64,000 nucleotides of DNA from Thalassotalea_B piscium_A (GTDB lineage: Bacteria; Pseudomonadota; Gammaproteobacteria; Enterobacterales; Alteromonadaceae): assembly GCA_049347715.1 (NCBI GenBank), contig CP186339.1, forward strand, positions 3,968,001 through 4,032,000. Direction: 5' to 3'. The translations under genes were made by a program, and so were the position numbers. Shown here piece after piece: positions 38,884-48,096 of this stretch (positions within the stretch are counted from its first letter, which is position 1; each line of letters opens with the position of its first letter). The notes below the pieces were generated by a model. The model did not search any database. It worked only from the letters and a program-made list of their open reading frames with translations, and was not told where the DNA came from.

Positions 38884-41460
38884 GTGAATATCGATAGCGA
38901 ATCATCGTCAAGAGAAGCAATTAAAGCAGGCATTCAAACTCTGTCAGTCAAACTTAATGAATGCTTTTTAACTCACTCTATACAAATGTTAATGCGTGAA
39001 CGCGCCAAACATTTTGATCAATTGCTGATTCAGCTCTGGCAAGATTACCAACTTGAAGACACTAACATCTCGTTAAATGCGGTTGGTGGCTATGGCAGAC
39101 AAGCACTCCACCCACATTCTGATATCGATTTAGCAATTATTTTTAATGGTAAACTATCTAAGCAGCAACAAGAAAACTTATCCCTATTTCTAACAAAATT
39201 GTGGGACTTTGGTGTTGATATTGGTCATTCTGTTCGCTCTATTGATGAGTCTATCAAAGCAGCTAAGGGCGATATTACTATAGCCACTAACTTACTTGAT
39301 ATTCGCCATTTAATCGGCACAGAAAGCCATACAGCAACTATTAGAATGAATTTATACCAAGACAATTTATGGTCAAGTAAGTCTTTCTATCTGGCTAAAA
39401 TTGCAGAACAAAACGCCCGTCATAAAAAAGCAAAAGATACCGCCTTATATTTAGAGCCCAATTTAAAGAATAACCCGGGAGGACTGCGAGATGCTCATAC
39501 CATTATGTGGATTGCGCAAAAACATTTCTCAGTTGAGAATGCGAATGCCTTGCGCAGTACCGGCTTTCTACAACAAGATGAGTTGGCTGAGTTAAACGAG
39601 TCATATGATTTTATCTGTCGGGTACGCTGGGCATTACATTCAATCACAGATAGTGCCCAGGAAACTTTATTGTTTGAACATCAAGCCGACGTGGCTGAAT
39701 TTATGCAATTTGGTAGCGGTGATAATAGCCAAACCGCGATTGAACGTATGATGAAACAACTTTATCGTGCTATGACCCGCGTGCGTGAATTAAATCAAAT
39801 GATCAGTGACGCCTTTAAATTAGATACCTTGCACGGTAATGCCGCTGAAAAAAACACCATCATTGACGAATACTTTATGATTCGCGGTAACTTAATTGAA
39901 GCGCAATTTGAACATGTTTTTATTAATAAACAACAGGTTATTCGCCTTTTCAGACTTATAGCTGATAACAATAACATTGATGGTATTGCACCAAAAACCT
40001 TAAGATTACTTCGTCAAACTCGCCGTAGATTATTAGGTGAGTTACAAGATTACCAAGGTTGTCGTGAAGAATTTCTTGCCATACTTGCTCACCCAACCGG
40101 CACTCAAAAAGCGTTAGCGCTTATGCATAGATATGGTATTTTAGCGTCATATTTTCCTCAATGGCGCCTTATTGAAGGTCAAATGCAGTTTGATATGCAC
40201 AATGCCTATACCGTTGATGAACACTCCTTCAAAACGCTACAATTTATAGATTCATTTAATCGTCGTAAAGATAAAGCCAGCTTAGCATATTCAGTTTGTC
40301 GAAATATTAAAGACACACTCGCATTAAAGTTTGCCGCTTTGTTTCACCATTTATCAGGTAAACAAGCCATTGATAAAAACACATTAAGCGCCATGCAAGC
40401 GAAAGAAATTGCGGATTTACATCAATTAAAAAATTCCACTAAAAATAGAATTTACTGGTTGATTGCTAATCAAGATTTACTTATTTCTGCGATTCAAACC
40501 CAAAATATCAATGAGCCAGAAGAAATAAAACGTCTTGCTCAACTTATTGGATCTCAGGAAAAATTAAGTGCCTTATACATTTTGACTATGGCCGATATGA
40601 TGGCAACTAATGAAAACTACTTTAACGACTGGCATGAATATCAGTTAAATCAAATGTACCTTTTCATACGTGATGCACTTAACCAAGGGTTAGAAAATAT
40701 TTTCGCCGCTAGGGAAGTTATTCGTGAAAATAAACAAGATGCTAAACAGGCATTATTAGCGCAAGGCCTTAGTGAGCAACAAATAATAACTTGTTGGTTA
40801 GCACTTCCTAACACTTTTTTTAGCCATAACTCCTTGCACGACATTGTAAATATTACTGCTACTATTGCGCAATCAGCCGCTGAGATACCGGTTTTTTCTA
40901 TTGAAAATAGCGAACAGAATGTCACCTCGTTAGTGGTTTACACCCAAGATAGACCTAACCTCTTTGTTGATTTGTTTAAAACGTTTTCTAGCTCTAAACT
41001 CAGAGTTAAAGACGCCCAAATCATGCGGACTAAAAATAATTACGCGTTAGAAATATTTAGATTATTAGATCAGAATGATGAACCGATTGACGATGAATAT
41101 CGCTTGAAATCGGTGATTGCACGGGTAGAACAAACCTTATCAAAAGAGTTTACCCCTTCCTCTTTAAGTACCCCGCTCTCAGTTAAAAACTTTGAACATA
41201 AGCCGAATATAGAGTTACTAAAAACGACAAGTAAAAACAAAGCATTGCTGAAAGTAAACACCTTGGATGATCCAAGTTATATTGAACAAATTTGTCATTT
41301 GTTTGCGGAGAATAATTTCTTTATCCACTCAGCTAAAATCAGTACATTAGGTGAAACAACCGAAAATGTTTTTCTGGTTTCTCATACTGATTCAGATGCT
41401 GAGCAGCAAGTAACGGAACATGAAAAGTTAGTAGAAATTATAGAAAAAGCAATTTCTTAA
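38884..41460 (+). CDS. GlnD-like bifunctional uridylyltransferase homologue with degenerate HD domain
   Basis: 858 residues from a GTG (E. coli GlnD has 890). The nucleotidyltransferase domain is intact: GGYGRQALHPHSDID with D80 and D82. The middle GlnD domain and the YTVDEHS helix are present. The HD phosphohydrolase site is not: the usual LFHD is LFHHLS (H488-H489, CAT at 40348-40350), the following GRGGDHSELG block reads SGKQAIDKNT, and the later His of the R-Q-H motif is lost (IANQDLL). Two ACT domains follow (about 690-760 and 785-850). GlnD normally uridylylates and deuridylylates PII; this one should be unable to remove UMP. It is probably a paralogue of the true glnD. Confidence 0.85.
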   Translation: MNIDSESSSREAIKAGIQTLSVKLNECFLTHSIQMLMRERAKHFDQLLIQLWQDYQLEDTNISLNAVGGYGRQALHPHSDIDLAIIFNGKLSKQQQENLSLFLTKLWDFGVDIGHSVRSIDESIKAAKGDITIATNLLDIRHLIGTESHTATIRMNLYQDNLWSSKSFYLAKIAEQNARHKKAKDTALYLEPNLKNNPGGLRDAHTIMWIAQKHFSVENANALRSTGFLQQDELAELNESYDFICRVRWALHSITDSAQETLLFEHQADVAEFMQFGSGDNSQTAIERMMKQLYRAMTRVRELNQMISDAFKLDTLHGNAAEKNTIIDEYFMIRGNLIEAQFEHVFINKQQVIRLFRLIADNNNIDGIAPKTLRLLRQTRRRLLGELQDYQGCREEFLAILAHPTGTQKALALMHRYGILASYFPQWRLIEGQMQFDMHNAYTVDEHSFKTLQFIDSFNRRKDKASLAYSVCRNIKDTLALKFAALFHHLSGKQAIDKNTLSAMQAKEIADLHQLKNSTKNRIYWLIANQDLLISAIQTQNINEPEEIKRLAQLIGSQEKLSALYILTMADMMATNENYFNDWHEYQLNQMYLFIRDALNQGLENIFAAREVIRENKQDAKQALLAQGLSEQQIITCWLALPNTFFSHNSLHDIVNITATIAQSAAEIPVFSIENSEQNVTSLVVYTQDRPNLFVDLFKTFSSSKLRVKDAQIMRTKNNYALEIFRLLDQNDEPIDDEYRLKSVIARVEQTLSKEFTPSSLSTPLSVKNFEHKPNIELLKTTSKNKALLKVNTLDDPSYIEQICHLFAENNFFIHSAKISTLGETTENVFLVSHTDSDAEQQVTEHEKLVEIIEKAIS

Positions 41461-41474
41461 TAATACGTTTAATA

Positions 41475-41502
41475 AAACCCCATCAAAGTGATTAGGGTTT
41501 TT
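41475..41502. terminator. bidirectional terminator between the GlnD-like and MarR genes
   Basis: AAACCC pairs with GGGTTT, with an inner ATCA/TGAT stem; T run on the right and A run on the left. The MarR stop codon lies inside it. Confidence 0.65.
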
Positions 41503-41977
41503 CTATAATGCTGTTATCCATAGATGCAATTTCTAATACTGGAGATGCATCTATTTCATTAGCATCCATCATAGTTGCTATACGTTGCATTGACGACAAT
41601 AAAAGTGATTGTTCCCAATCTTCCATTGCACAAAATTTATTAATAAAATGTTCTTGAAGTGGTTGCGGAGCATCGACTAAACACATTCGACCTTCCTCAG
41701 ATAAAAACAGTTCTACCCGTCTTTTATCTTCTAGACTTCTAACCCGTTTGATTAACTCTCGATTTTCAAGTCGATCTAAAATATTAGTGACTGTGGCAGC
41801 ACTTAAATTAATATTCTTAGCAATGAGACTGGCAGTTATCCCTGAAACTTGGGAGATCTCTTTCATAATCAACAATTGTGGCCCAGTTAAGCCTGAAGAT
41901 TTTTTAAGCTGCTTTGAATGAAGGTCTATCGCTCTGATAACCTTTCTGATCGAGACAAGTAGTTCTTCGTATTTTTC
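41492..41977 (-). CDS. MarR family transcriptional regulator
   Basis: 161 residues from the ATG at 41977; the frame extends upstream to a GTG at 42091, but family members start close to the MEKYEELLVSIRKVIRAIDLH helix and neither start has a clear ribosome site. Winged HTH at about 45-110 (SGLTGPQLLIMKEIS, NINLSAATVTNILDRLE, wing SLEDKRRVELFLSEEG). It lies behind nhaR on the same strand. Target and ligand unknown. Confidence 0.85.
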   Translation of the reverse strand, partial: EKYEELLVSIRKVIRAIDLHSKQLKKSSGLTGPQLLIMKEISQVSGITASLIAKNINLSAATVTNILDRLENRELIKRVRSLEDKRRVELFLSEEGRMCLVDAPQPLQEHFINKFCAMEDWEQSLLLSSMQRIATMMDANEIDASPVLEIASMDNSIIEKP

Positions 41978-42107
41978 CATAGATAAAAATAATTGAGTGC
42001 CTGAAATTCTTCGCGCTAGGATAACATTTGATGAATCGCTTGTAACTGTTAATTCTTTTTTACGCTTAAGTGAACGAAATTCAATAAGCACAACAGGTTT
42101 ATCTGCG

Positions 42108-43016
42108 CTAATTAATTGGTTGATTAAATAGTTTTTTACCTTCTTGTAATAAATGCTGAACGGCAGGATGTTTCACCTTTCGCTCAGGGGAAATTAAGTA
42201 ATAATATTCTTTAATGTCCTCGGTTCTGCCAATCAGTTCAACATCAAATTGCTCAATAGCATGATTCTCAATAATAGTGGGAGCGCCAAAAGCACCATAG
42301 CCGGCTTGGCCAAAATATTTTGCTAAAATAGAATCGTCAAACTCTCCGATGATAGTCGGTGAAATAGAAAGTTGCTCAAACCATGAAAGCATACTTAAAT
42401 GTTGATTAGAGCCTTCACCTGCCGTAAAAAAAGGTTCTGAGTCGAGAGAATAAGGAAAGCCTTCCCTTAACTTAGCCGCGATATCTTTATGTGCAAAAAA
42501 ACTAAAGCCACTTTTACCGACTAAATGGCTATATGCATTTAAAGGTGAACCTGGCCTTAATGATGAATCTGTTAAAATTGCATCTAATTTATTAGTCGCC
42601 AGCTCCCCTAACAATACTTCTAAGCTTGTTTCTTTACATACTATTTTTATCGAGTCATCCATTTCATAAATGGCTTTTAAAAAGTTAAAAGAAAACACTT
42701 TGGCAATGACGTCTGTCACTCCAATAGAAAAGCGCGAGACGAAGCCAGTGGAATGGTTTTTCAATGAATTAACTAATTCATCACCTAAGCTAAAAATTTC
42801 TTGAGCATAACTGAGTGTAGTGTGCCCAATATCATTCAGTACTAAACGTCGTCCTTTACGATCAAATAAACGGTAGCCTAGCTGATCTTCTAATAAGCTA
42901 AGTTGGTAACTTAATGTTTGTGGCGTGATATGGAGTACTTCTGCCGCTTTGGCAATACTACCGTTGGTCGCTATCGCATGAAAATATTGTAGGTGATGAT
43001 AATTTAGTTTGCTCAT
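42108..43016 (-). CDS. nhaR: LysR family activator NhaR
   Basis: 302 residues from the ATG at 43016 (GGA five bases upstream). N-terminal HTH (LNYHHLQYFHAIATNGSIAKAAEVL, then TPQTLSYQLSLLEDQLGYRLFDRKGR) and effector domain. The HTH resembles E. coli NhaR, and the gene is divergent from nhaA, which is its usual target. NhaR senses Na+ and activates nhaA. A dyad ATCAA-N7-TTGAT lies between the two genes. Confidence 0.9.
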   Translation of the reverse strand: MSKLNYHHLQYFHAIATNGSIAKAAEVLHITPQTLSYQLSLLEDQLGYRLFDRKGRRLVLNDIGHTTLSYAQEIFSLGDELVNSLKNHSTGFVSRFSIGVTDVIAKVFSFNFLKAIYEMDDSIKIVCKETSLEVLLGELATNKLDAILTDSSLRPGSPLNAYSHLVGKSGFSFFAHKDIAAKLREGFPYSLDSEPFFTAGEGSNQHLSMLSWFEQLSISPTIIGEFDDSILAKYFGQAGYGAFGAPTIIENHAIEQFDVELIGRTEDIKEYYYLISPERKVKHPAVQHLLQEGKKLFNQPIN

Positions 43017-43061
43017 AGTATCCATTAGCCTCTAAACGATGTAATAACTGATGATTTTACA

Positions 43062-43078
43062 ATCAACTTTTTATTGAT
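43062..43078. promoter_or_regulatory. candidate NhaR binding dyad
   Basis: ATCAA-CTTTTTA-TTGAT lies in the 138-bp divergent region between nhaR and nhaA. LysR-type size and position fit; evidence is one dyad only. Confidence 0.4.
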
Positions 43079-43154
43079 ATTAGCACAAGTTAAATCGACT
43101 TTAATTGTTTAGTTTAGTTCGCTATAAATGAATACAGTACATAAAGGAGTGCTT

Positions 43155-44354
43155 ATGCCAGAAAACATTCTTATTCAACGTTGGAAACACTTTATTAAAA
43201 CTGATGCCAGCACAGGTATTATTTTAGTGATCTCTGCGATACTTGCTTTAATCATGGCTAACAGCTTTTTTAGCAACAGCTATAATACTTTTCTAGAATT
43301 TCCGGTAAGCATTTCGTTAGGTGATTTTTCTATTAGTAAACCTCTGGTGTTATGGGTGAATGACGGCCTGATGGCATTGTTCTTTTTTGTCGTCGGTTTA
43401 GAAATTAAACGTGAATTATATTATGGACAATTATCAAGTCGCGACCAAGTGGTACTGCCTTTTCTCGCGGCTATTGCAGGGATAATATTCCCAGCAATTA
43501 TTTATGTTATTTTCAACTACCAAGATGCAGTGGCCATGAATGGTTGGGCGATTCCGTCAGCAACTGATATTGCATTTGCTCTGGGAATTTTCATATTATT
43601 TGGTAAACATTTACCCCCAAGTTTAAAACTATTTTTATTATCAGTTGCCATCATTGATGATATTGGGGCAGTTATCATTATCGCGCTATTTTATTCCGCT
43701 GAGCTCTCTCCTAATTCACTCATTATTGCCACTATTGGTTTATTTACCTTATTCATCTTCAATCGACTTAAATTAGAAAATAAAACCCCGTTTATATTAG
43801 TGTCTGTGGTGGTTTGGGCCGCAGTGCTAAAATCAGGTGTTCACGCGACGCTTGCCGGCTTTGCGGTTGCTTGGTTTATTCCGATTGCTAGAGATAAGTC
43901 AATTTCAATGTCTTATCAAATTGAAAAAGCACTGCACCCTTGGATTTCATTTTTTGTACTACCACTTTTTGCTTTCGCAAATGCAGGGGTGGGGTTAACT
44001 AATGCATCCGCTGATGAGTTGTTCACCCCTATCTCATTAGGCATTATTGGCGGCTTATTCATAGGTAAACAGCTCGGCATTTTCACCGCCTGCTTTATTG
44101 CCATTAAATTGAAACTTTGCCGTTTACCAAAAGATGCTACTTGGACTCAGTTATATGCCGTGTGTTTACTTTGTGGTGTTGGTTTTACCATGAGTTTATT
44201 TATTGGTTCATTGGCTTTTGAAGAACAAGGGCTTGCTTATCAAACACAAGTAAAAGTTGGCGTGTTAGTCGGTTCATTAATTTCTGCAATTGCAGGTACT
44301 TTTTTAATAAGAAAATCATTAAAAACTGCTAATTCACTTGGTAGTAAAGCATAG
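43155..44354 (+). CDS. nhaA: Na+/H+ antiporter NhaA
   Basis: 399 residues from the ATG at 43155, which has AAGGAG five bases upstream; the ATG at 43128 lacks one. Twelve membrane helices. The ion-binding Asp pair of helix V is present (IPSATDIAFALG and VAIIDDIGAVIIIALFY), and the start LFFFVVGLEIKREL is typical. It exchanges internal Na+ for external protons, important for pH and salt balance in a marine bacterium. Under control of the divergent nhaR. Confidence 0.97.
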   Translation: MPENILIQRWKHFIKTDASTGIILVISAILALIMANSFFSNSYNTFLEFPVSISLGDFSISKPLVLWVNDGLMALFFFVVGLEIKRELYYGQLSSRDQVVLPFLAAIAGIIFPAIIYVIFNYQDAVAMNGWAIPSATDIAFALGIFILFGKHLPPSLKLFLLSVAIIDDIGAVIIIALFYSAELSPNSLIIATIGLFTLFIFNRLKLENKTPFILVSVVVWAAVLKSGVHATLAGFAVAWFIPIARDKSISMSYQIEKALHPWISFFVLPLFAFANAGVGLTNASADELFTPISLGIIGGLFIGKQLGIFTACFIAIKLKLCRLPKDATWTQLYAVCLLCGVGFTMSLFIGSLAFEEQGLAYQTQVKVGVLVGSLISAIAGTFLIRKSLKTANSLGSKA

Positions 44355-44406
44355 GTAATCGCTGGATATTATTTCAATATTCAGCCTTATCAATAAAGGA
44401 GAGAAC

Positions 44407-44871
44407 ATGTATCACTTCAACAAAATAATCCGCTATATTATGACAATAGGGCTAGTGTTAACACCCAGTGTAGTGTTAGCTGATTTTAAAACTGACATTA
44501 TTGATTCTTGTAAAGCTTACCAACAAGGAAAAGATACCAGTAGAATTAATGCCTGCAAACTCTATATTGATGGTTTTATTGACTCCGCATTAATTACCGA
44601 AGATGCCGTTATCAAACCAAGAGCTGTGATCGCGCATCAAAAAAAACCTCAAAGTGACTATTTAAAACGAGCCTACAAAACTCGGTTATTAACAACCTCA
44701 TCAATGCTACCGAATGAAGACGCTCACCAATTTTGTATTCCCAAAGAGCTTGAACGACAAGCATTGGCCTCAATGGTAGCAAAATCTATTGATATTAATA
44801 AATTAGCAAATAAGTCACTAAAAGAAGTCCTCTTTGATACCCTTATTGAGGAATTCCCTTGTAAAGAATAA
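44407..44871 (+). CDS. Rap1a/Tai-like secreted protein
   Basis: 154 residues with a signal peptide (about 1-25, ending VLA). The mature protein has the Rap1a/Tai pattern: SCKAYQQG, NACKLYIDGFIDSAL, FCIPKELERQALASMVAKSI and the end EEFPCK, giving four conserved Cys for two disulfides. Rap1a and Tai4 are periplasmic immunity proteins against type VI secretion amidases in Serratia and Salmonella. No type VI or amidase gene is near, so this may be an orphan immunity-like protein or serve another function. It follows nhaA by 52 bp with its own GGAGAG site. Confidence 0.72.
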   Translation: MYHFNKIIRYIMTIGLVLTPSVVLADFKTDIIDSCKAYQQGKDTSRINACKLYIDGFIDSALITEDAVIKPRAVIAHQKKPQSDYLKRAYKTRLLTTSSMLPNEDAHQFCIPKELERQALASMVAKSIDINKLANKSLKEVLFDTLIEEFPCKE

Positions 44872-45198
44872 GTTATTTAACTCGATCCTTACCTGCTATC
44901 AAAACTGCCTAACTGTTTTGAATTAAATTTTCACTATCGACAGTCAGAGTAATCTGCTGATTGTCGGTACCCTACATTATCACCATCAGTGTAAATCTGA
45001 ACATCACATCACGATAATATAATTAGCAGGGAGAGTACAAATAATCGCCTGCAATTAGCAAAGCTCCTAATAATCAGTAAAAACATATGGCCAAGACATT
45101 ATGGACTTTTATGACCATAATAATTTGACTTTATGGTCATTTATTTCCTTTTTTATTGATTCATAATAACACCATCAAAATCAAACAAGAGTAATGTG
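44872..45198. other. intergenic region with two inverted repeats
   Basis: A 10-bp stem at 44938-44966 (CGACAGTCAG/CTGATTGTCG, one G-T) lies 67 bp after the Rap1a-like gene. A perfect 10-bp stem at 45111-45140 (ATGACCATAA/TTATGGTCAT, 10-nt loop) is followed by a T-rich tract and lies 59 bp before the quinone-reductase-like gene. The second could be a terminator, or an operator because related half-sites (TTATGGAC) sit just left of it. No coding frame seen. Confidence 0.5.
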
Positions 45199-46206
45199 AT
45201 GAAAGCCATTGGATATCAACAAAATTTACCTATCGAAAACGATGCTGCACTACAAGATATTGAACTTGATCTACCAATAGTAGAAGGTCATGATATTTTA
45301 GTTGAAGTAAAAGGTATTTCAGTCAATCCCGCTGACTATAAAGTCAGACTTAATGTACCAGCACCAGAAGGTGAGTGGAAAGTCATTGGTTGGGATGCCG
45401 CAGGAACAGTTAAAGCCGTCGGTGAAAAGGTTACACACTTTCAACCAGGTGATAACGTTTGGTATGCTGGAGATATTTCACGTTCAGGCAGTTACGCTGA
45501 ACAACAACTCGTTGATGAACGTATTGTTGGTAAAATGCCTAATTCTCTTTCTTTTGGGGAATCGGCAGCATTACCTTTAACTTCATTAACCGCTTGGGAA
45601 ATGCTTTTCGACCGTTTAGACGTTCCTAAAAATGATGAAAACAAAAGTATCTTAGTCATTGGTGCCGCAGGTGGCGTTGGTTCCATTATGGTACAGCTAA
45701 TTAAACAACTGACTAAGCTTAACGTGATCGCTTCCGCTTCTCGTCCAGAAACAACTGAATGGTTAAAATCGCTAGGTGTTGACCATGTAGTTAATCATAG
45801 AAACAAATTAAGTGATGAATTTTCTCAACAAAATTTAGCACAAGTTGACTATGTAGTGAGTTTAAATAATACAGAATCTCACTTATTAGAGATTGAAAAA
45901 GTGATCAAACCACAAGGAAAGTTTGGGTTAATAGATGATCCAAAAACCCTCGATATTTTGCCATTTAAAAGCAAAGCCGTTTCTGTACATTGGGAATTTA
46001 TGTTTACTCGTTCTCTCTTTCAAACACCTGACATGCAAGCTCAGCATGACATCCTAAATGAACTATCACGACTGATTGATAACGGTACGATCAAAACCAC
46101 AGTAGGTGAAAATTTAGGGCAAATAAATGCTAAAAATTTACGCAAAGCGCACCAAATTTTAGAAACAGGTAAAGCCAAAGGGAAAATAGTTTTAGAAAAT
46201 TTCTAA
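45199..46206 (+). CDS. zinc-type alcohol dehydrogenase / quinone oxidoreductase family protein
   Basis: 335 residues from the ATG at 45199 (a GTG directly before it is an alternative). GroES-like domain (ISVNPADYKVR, GWDAAGTVKAVGEKVTHFQPGD) and NAD(P)-binding Rossmann domain (VIGAAGGVGSIMVQL). The usual zinc Cys are missing, so it belongs to the zinc-free zeta-crystallin/QOR branch. It likely reduces quinones or enones with NADPH. First gene of an operon with nfsB-like and ABM-monooxygenase genes. Confidence 0.92.
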   Translation: MKAIGYQQNLPIENDAALQDIELDLPIVEGHDILVEVKGISVNPADYKVRLNVPAPEGEWKVIGWDAAGTVKAVGEKVTHFQPGDNVWYAGDISRSGSYAEQQLVDERIVGKMPNSLSFGESAALPLTSLTAWEMLFDRLDVPKNDENKSILVIGAAGGVGSIMVQLIKQLTKLNVIASASRPETTEWLKSLGVDHVVNHRNKLSDEFSQQNLAQVDYVVSLNNTESHLLEIEKVIKPQGKFGLIDDPKTLDILPFKSKAVSVHWEFMFTRSLFQTPDMQAQHDILNELSRLIDNGTIKTTVGENLGQINAKNLRKAHQILETGKAKGKIVLENF

Positions 46207-46248
46207 ATCTAGAGACTTTGAATAACACCATTTAGAAAAGGTTTAATT

Positions 46249-46917
46249 ATGAATAACGATATCATTTACTACGCTAAAAAAAGACAATCAGCAAAAGCAT
46301 ACGATGCAAATAAAAAAATATCAGCTGAAAATATACAAAAAATTAAAGAGTTACTGCGCTTTAGCCCTTCAAGTGTTAACGCACAACCTTGGCATTTTGT
46401 AATCGCATCAACTGCTGAGGGTAAAAATAGAGTTGCTAAAGCAACGGATGAACTCTATCCATTTAATAGTAATTCTATTCGTAATGCCTCACATGTTGTA
46501 GTTTTTGCGAGTCGATTAGAACCCACAGAAGCTCATTTACAACACTTGTTAACACAAGAAGAAAAAGATGGCCGCTTTGATGGTGATCCTGAAACGTTTA
46601 GAGCAGGTATGGATGCTGGTCGTAAAATGTTTATTAACTTGCATAAAGAAGAATTTAAAGACGTTCAACATTGGATGGATAAACAAGTGTATTTGAATCT
46701 TGGACAGTTTTTACTAGGTGTTGCAACATTGGGCATAGATGCCACTCCGATGGAAGGCATTGATAGAAGTACTTTAGATAATGAATTAGGTTTACGTGAG
46801 AAAGGCTTTTCTAGCTTGTTCGTTGTAGCACTTGGTTATAGTGATGCTGAAAACGACTTTAATGCCTCATTACCGAAATCTCGCTTGCCTTTCGAAGCTA
46901 TTTTAACCGAGATTTAA
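46249..46917 (+). CDS. nfsB: oxygen-insensitive NAD(P)H nitroreductase NfsB-like
   Basis: 222 residues (E. coli NfsB has 217). FMN-binding and conserved stretches match NfsB: KRQSAKAYDANKKIS, LRFSPSSVNAQPWHFVIAST, MDKQVYLNLGQFLLG, and the end NASLPKSRLPFEAILTE. It reduces nitroaromatics and quinones by two electrons. It follows the QOR-like gene by 42 bp and precedes the ABM protein by 43 bp, a set that fits quinone or electrophile detoxification. Confidence 0.93.
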   Translation: MNNDIIYYAKKRQSAKAYDANKKISAENIQKIKELLRFSPSSVNAQPWHFVIASTAEGKNRVAKATDELYPFNSNSIRNASHVVVFASRLEPTEAHLQHLLTQEEKDGRFDGDPETFRAGMDAGRKMFINLHKEEFKDVQHWMDKQVYLNLGQFLLGVATLGIDATPMEGIDRSTLDNELGLREKGFSSLFVVALGYSDAENDFNASLPKSRLPFEAILTEI

Positions 46918-46960
46918 CCTTAGGGTTAATCCCATTTTTAGAATAAATAGGATTTTTCAA

Positions 46961-47590
46961 ATGATTACTCAAATAGTAAAATTTGATATTGCATTAAATA
47001 AAGTAGAAGAATTTAAAGCCGCTTTACTAGCTGATCAAGCAGGTGCTAATAATGAAAAAGGGTGTCTTGAACTTCGCTTATTTCAAGATAAAAACCAACC
47101 TAATATTATTTTTGCTTATGAACGTTTTGAGAATGATGAAGCATTAAAATATCATGCATCTCAGCCTTATACTGGCTTAGTTTTTGAATTACTGGAAACC
47201 GCTGCTCAGGCAGCGCCTGTGCTTCAAAAGTTAACCGATTCGTTACCGCTACCTTTACATGAGCGCAATCCCAAAACAGCCAATGATGAAGACGATATTT
47301 TTATTATCTTTTTTATTTTTAAAATAAAACAGGGTTATCGTGAAAAAATAATTTCGCAGTTTCAATCACATGTAAACAGCACTCGTGATGAAGAAGGTAA
47401 TCTACTGTTTGATTTTTATAGCGTAGAAGGACAAGAAGATACCTTTGTTGTTTATGAACATTGGCGTAAAGAATCAGACGTTTGGGACATTCACTTTAAT
47501 CAACCTTACGCAATTACAACCGGTAAGTTAATGGATGAAGCGGTTGAGGGCGATTTAAAACAATACATGAATTTTGTAACGGAATTTTAG
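46961..47590 (+). CDS. tandem antibiotic biosynthesis monooxygenase (ABM) domain protein
   Basis: 209 residues made of two ABM ferredoxin-like domains: about 1-95 (ITQIVKFDIALNKVEEFKAAL, CLELRLFQDK, FAYERFENDEALKYHASQPY) and about 105-209 (DDIFIIFFIFKIKQGYREKI, LFDFYSVEGQ, VVYEHWRKESD, HFNQPYAI). Single-domain members such as YgiN are cofactor-free quinol monooxygenases that act as dimers, so the fusion probably makes the dimer in one chain. Last gene of the operon, ended by a clear terminator. Confidence 0.9.
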   Translation: MITQIVKFDIALNKVEEFKAALLADQAGANNEKGCLELRLFQDKNQPNIIFAYERFENDEALKYHASQPYTGLVFELLETAAQAAPVLQKLTDSLPLPLHERNPKTANDEDDIFIIFFIFKIKQGYREKIISQFQSHVNSTRDEEGNLLFDFYSVEGQEDTFVVYEHWRKESDVWDIHFNQPYAITTGKLMDEAVEGDLKQYMNFVTEF

Positions 47591-47616
47591 CGCGAAATGA
47601 GCTAATCCTTACATAC

Positions 47617-47644
47617 AATAGCGCTATCTTATTAGCGCTATTTT
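47617..47644 (+). terminator. rho-independent terminator of the QOR/nfsB/ABM operon
   Basis: AATAGCGCT pairs with AGCGCTATT (9 bp, 8-nt loop) followed by TTCTTATT. Confidence 0.75.
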
Positions 47645-47676
47645 CTTATTGCGCATCACTAAATTCTACTGAGATA

Positions 47677-48096
47677 ATGGTTATGAAATTTAATGAGCAC
47701 GGTCATTTTTCCATACAAAATAATGGAGCGCATTTAATTATTGATGCCACAGGACCATTTAACCTCCAAGTCATGAATAGCTTTCAACGTTCGTTAGTCG
47801 CACACACGCAAGATCTGTCGAAAAAATCCTGGGGGCAAATAATTATCATGAATGGTACAAGTATCTTTACCCCAGAAGCAGAACAACATCTTTGTGAAAC
47901 TTTAGTGACGCGACAAAAGCATGGGTTATTTTTTTCTGCTGTTGTTCATTGCCATGCTCAATACAAACATTTAATAGAACATCAATTATCTAAGTGTTAT
48001 CAACAATATGCAATTAGACACGCTTTTTTCGATGATATAAAAACAGCTAAAACTTATCTCAAGCAACTAAACATGCCTCATAAAACTAGGAATTAA
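47677..48096 (+). CDS. unknown protein, STAS-like texture
   Basis: 139 residues (or 137 if the ATG two codons later is used). A beta-alpha pattern (HFSIQNNGAHLIIDATGPFNLQVM, GQIIIMNGTSIFTPEAEQHL, GLFFSAVVHC) suggests an alpha/beta STAS-like or SpoIIAA-like fold. No signal peptide. Cytosolic. It follows the operon terminator by 32 bp and overlaps the convergent LysR gene by 4 bp. Function unknown. Confidence 0.65.
   Translation: MVMKFNEHGHFSIQNNGAHLIIDATGPFNLQVMNSFQRSLVAHTQDLSKKSWGQIIIMNGTSIFTPEAEQHLCETLVTRQKHGLFFSAVVHCHAQYKHLIEHQLSKCYQQYAIRHAFFDDIKTAKTYLKQLNMPHKTRN

Noticed and set aside
43128..43154. Earlier ATG for nhaA at 43128
   Set aside because: It has no ribosome site, while the ATG at 43155 has AAGGAG at ideal distance.
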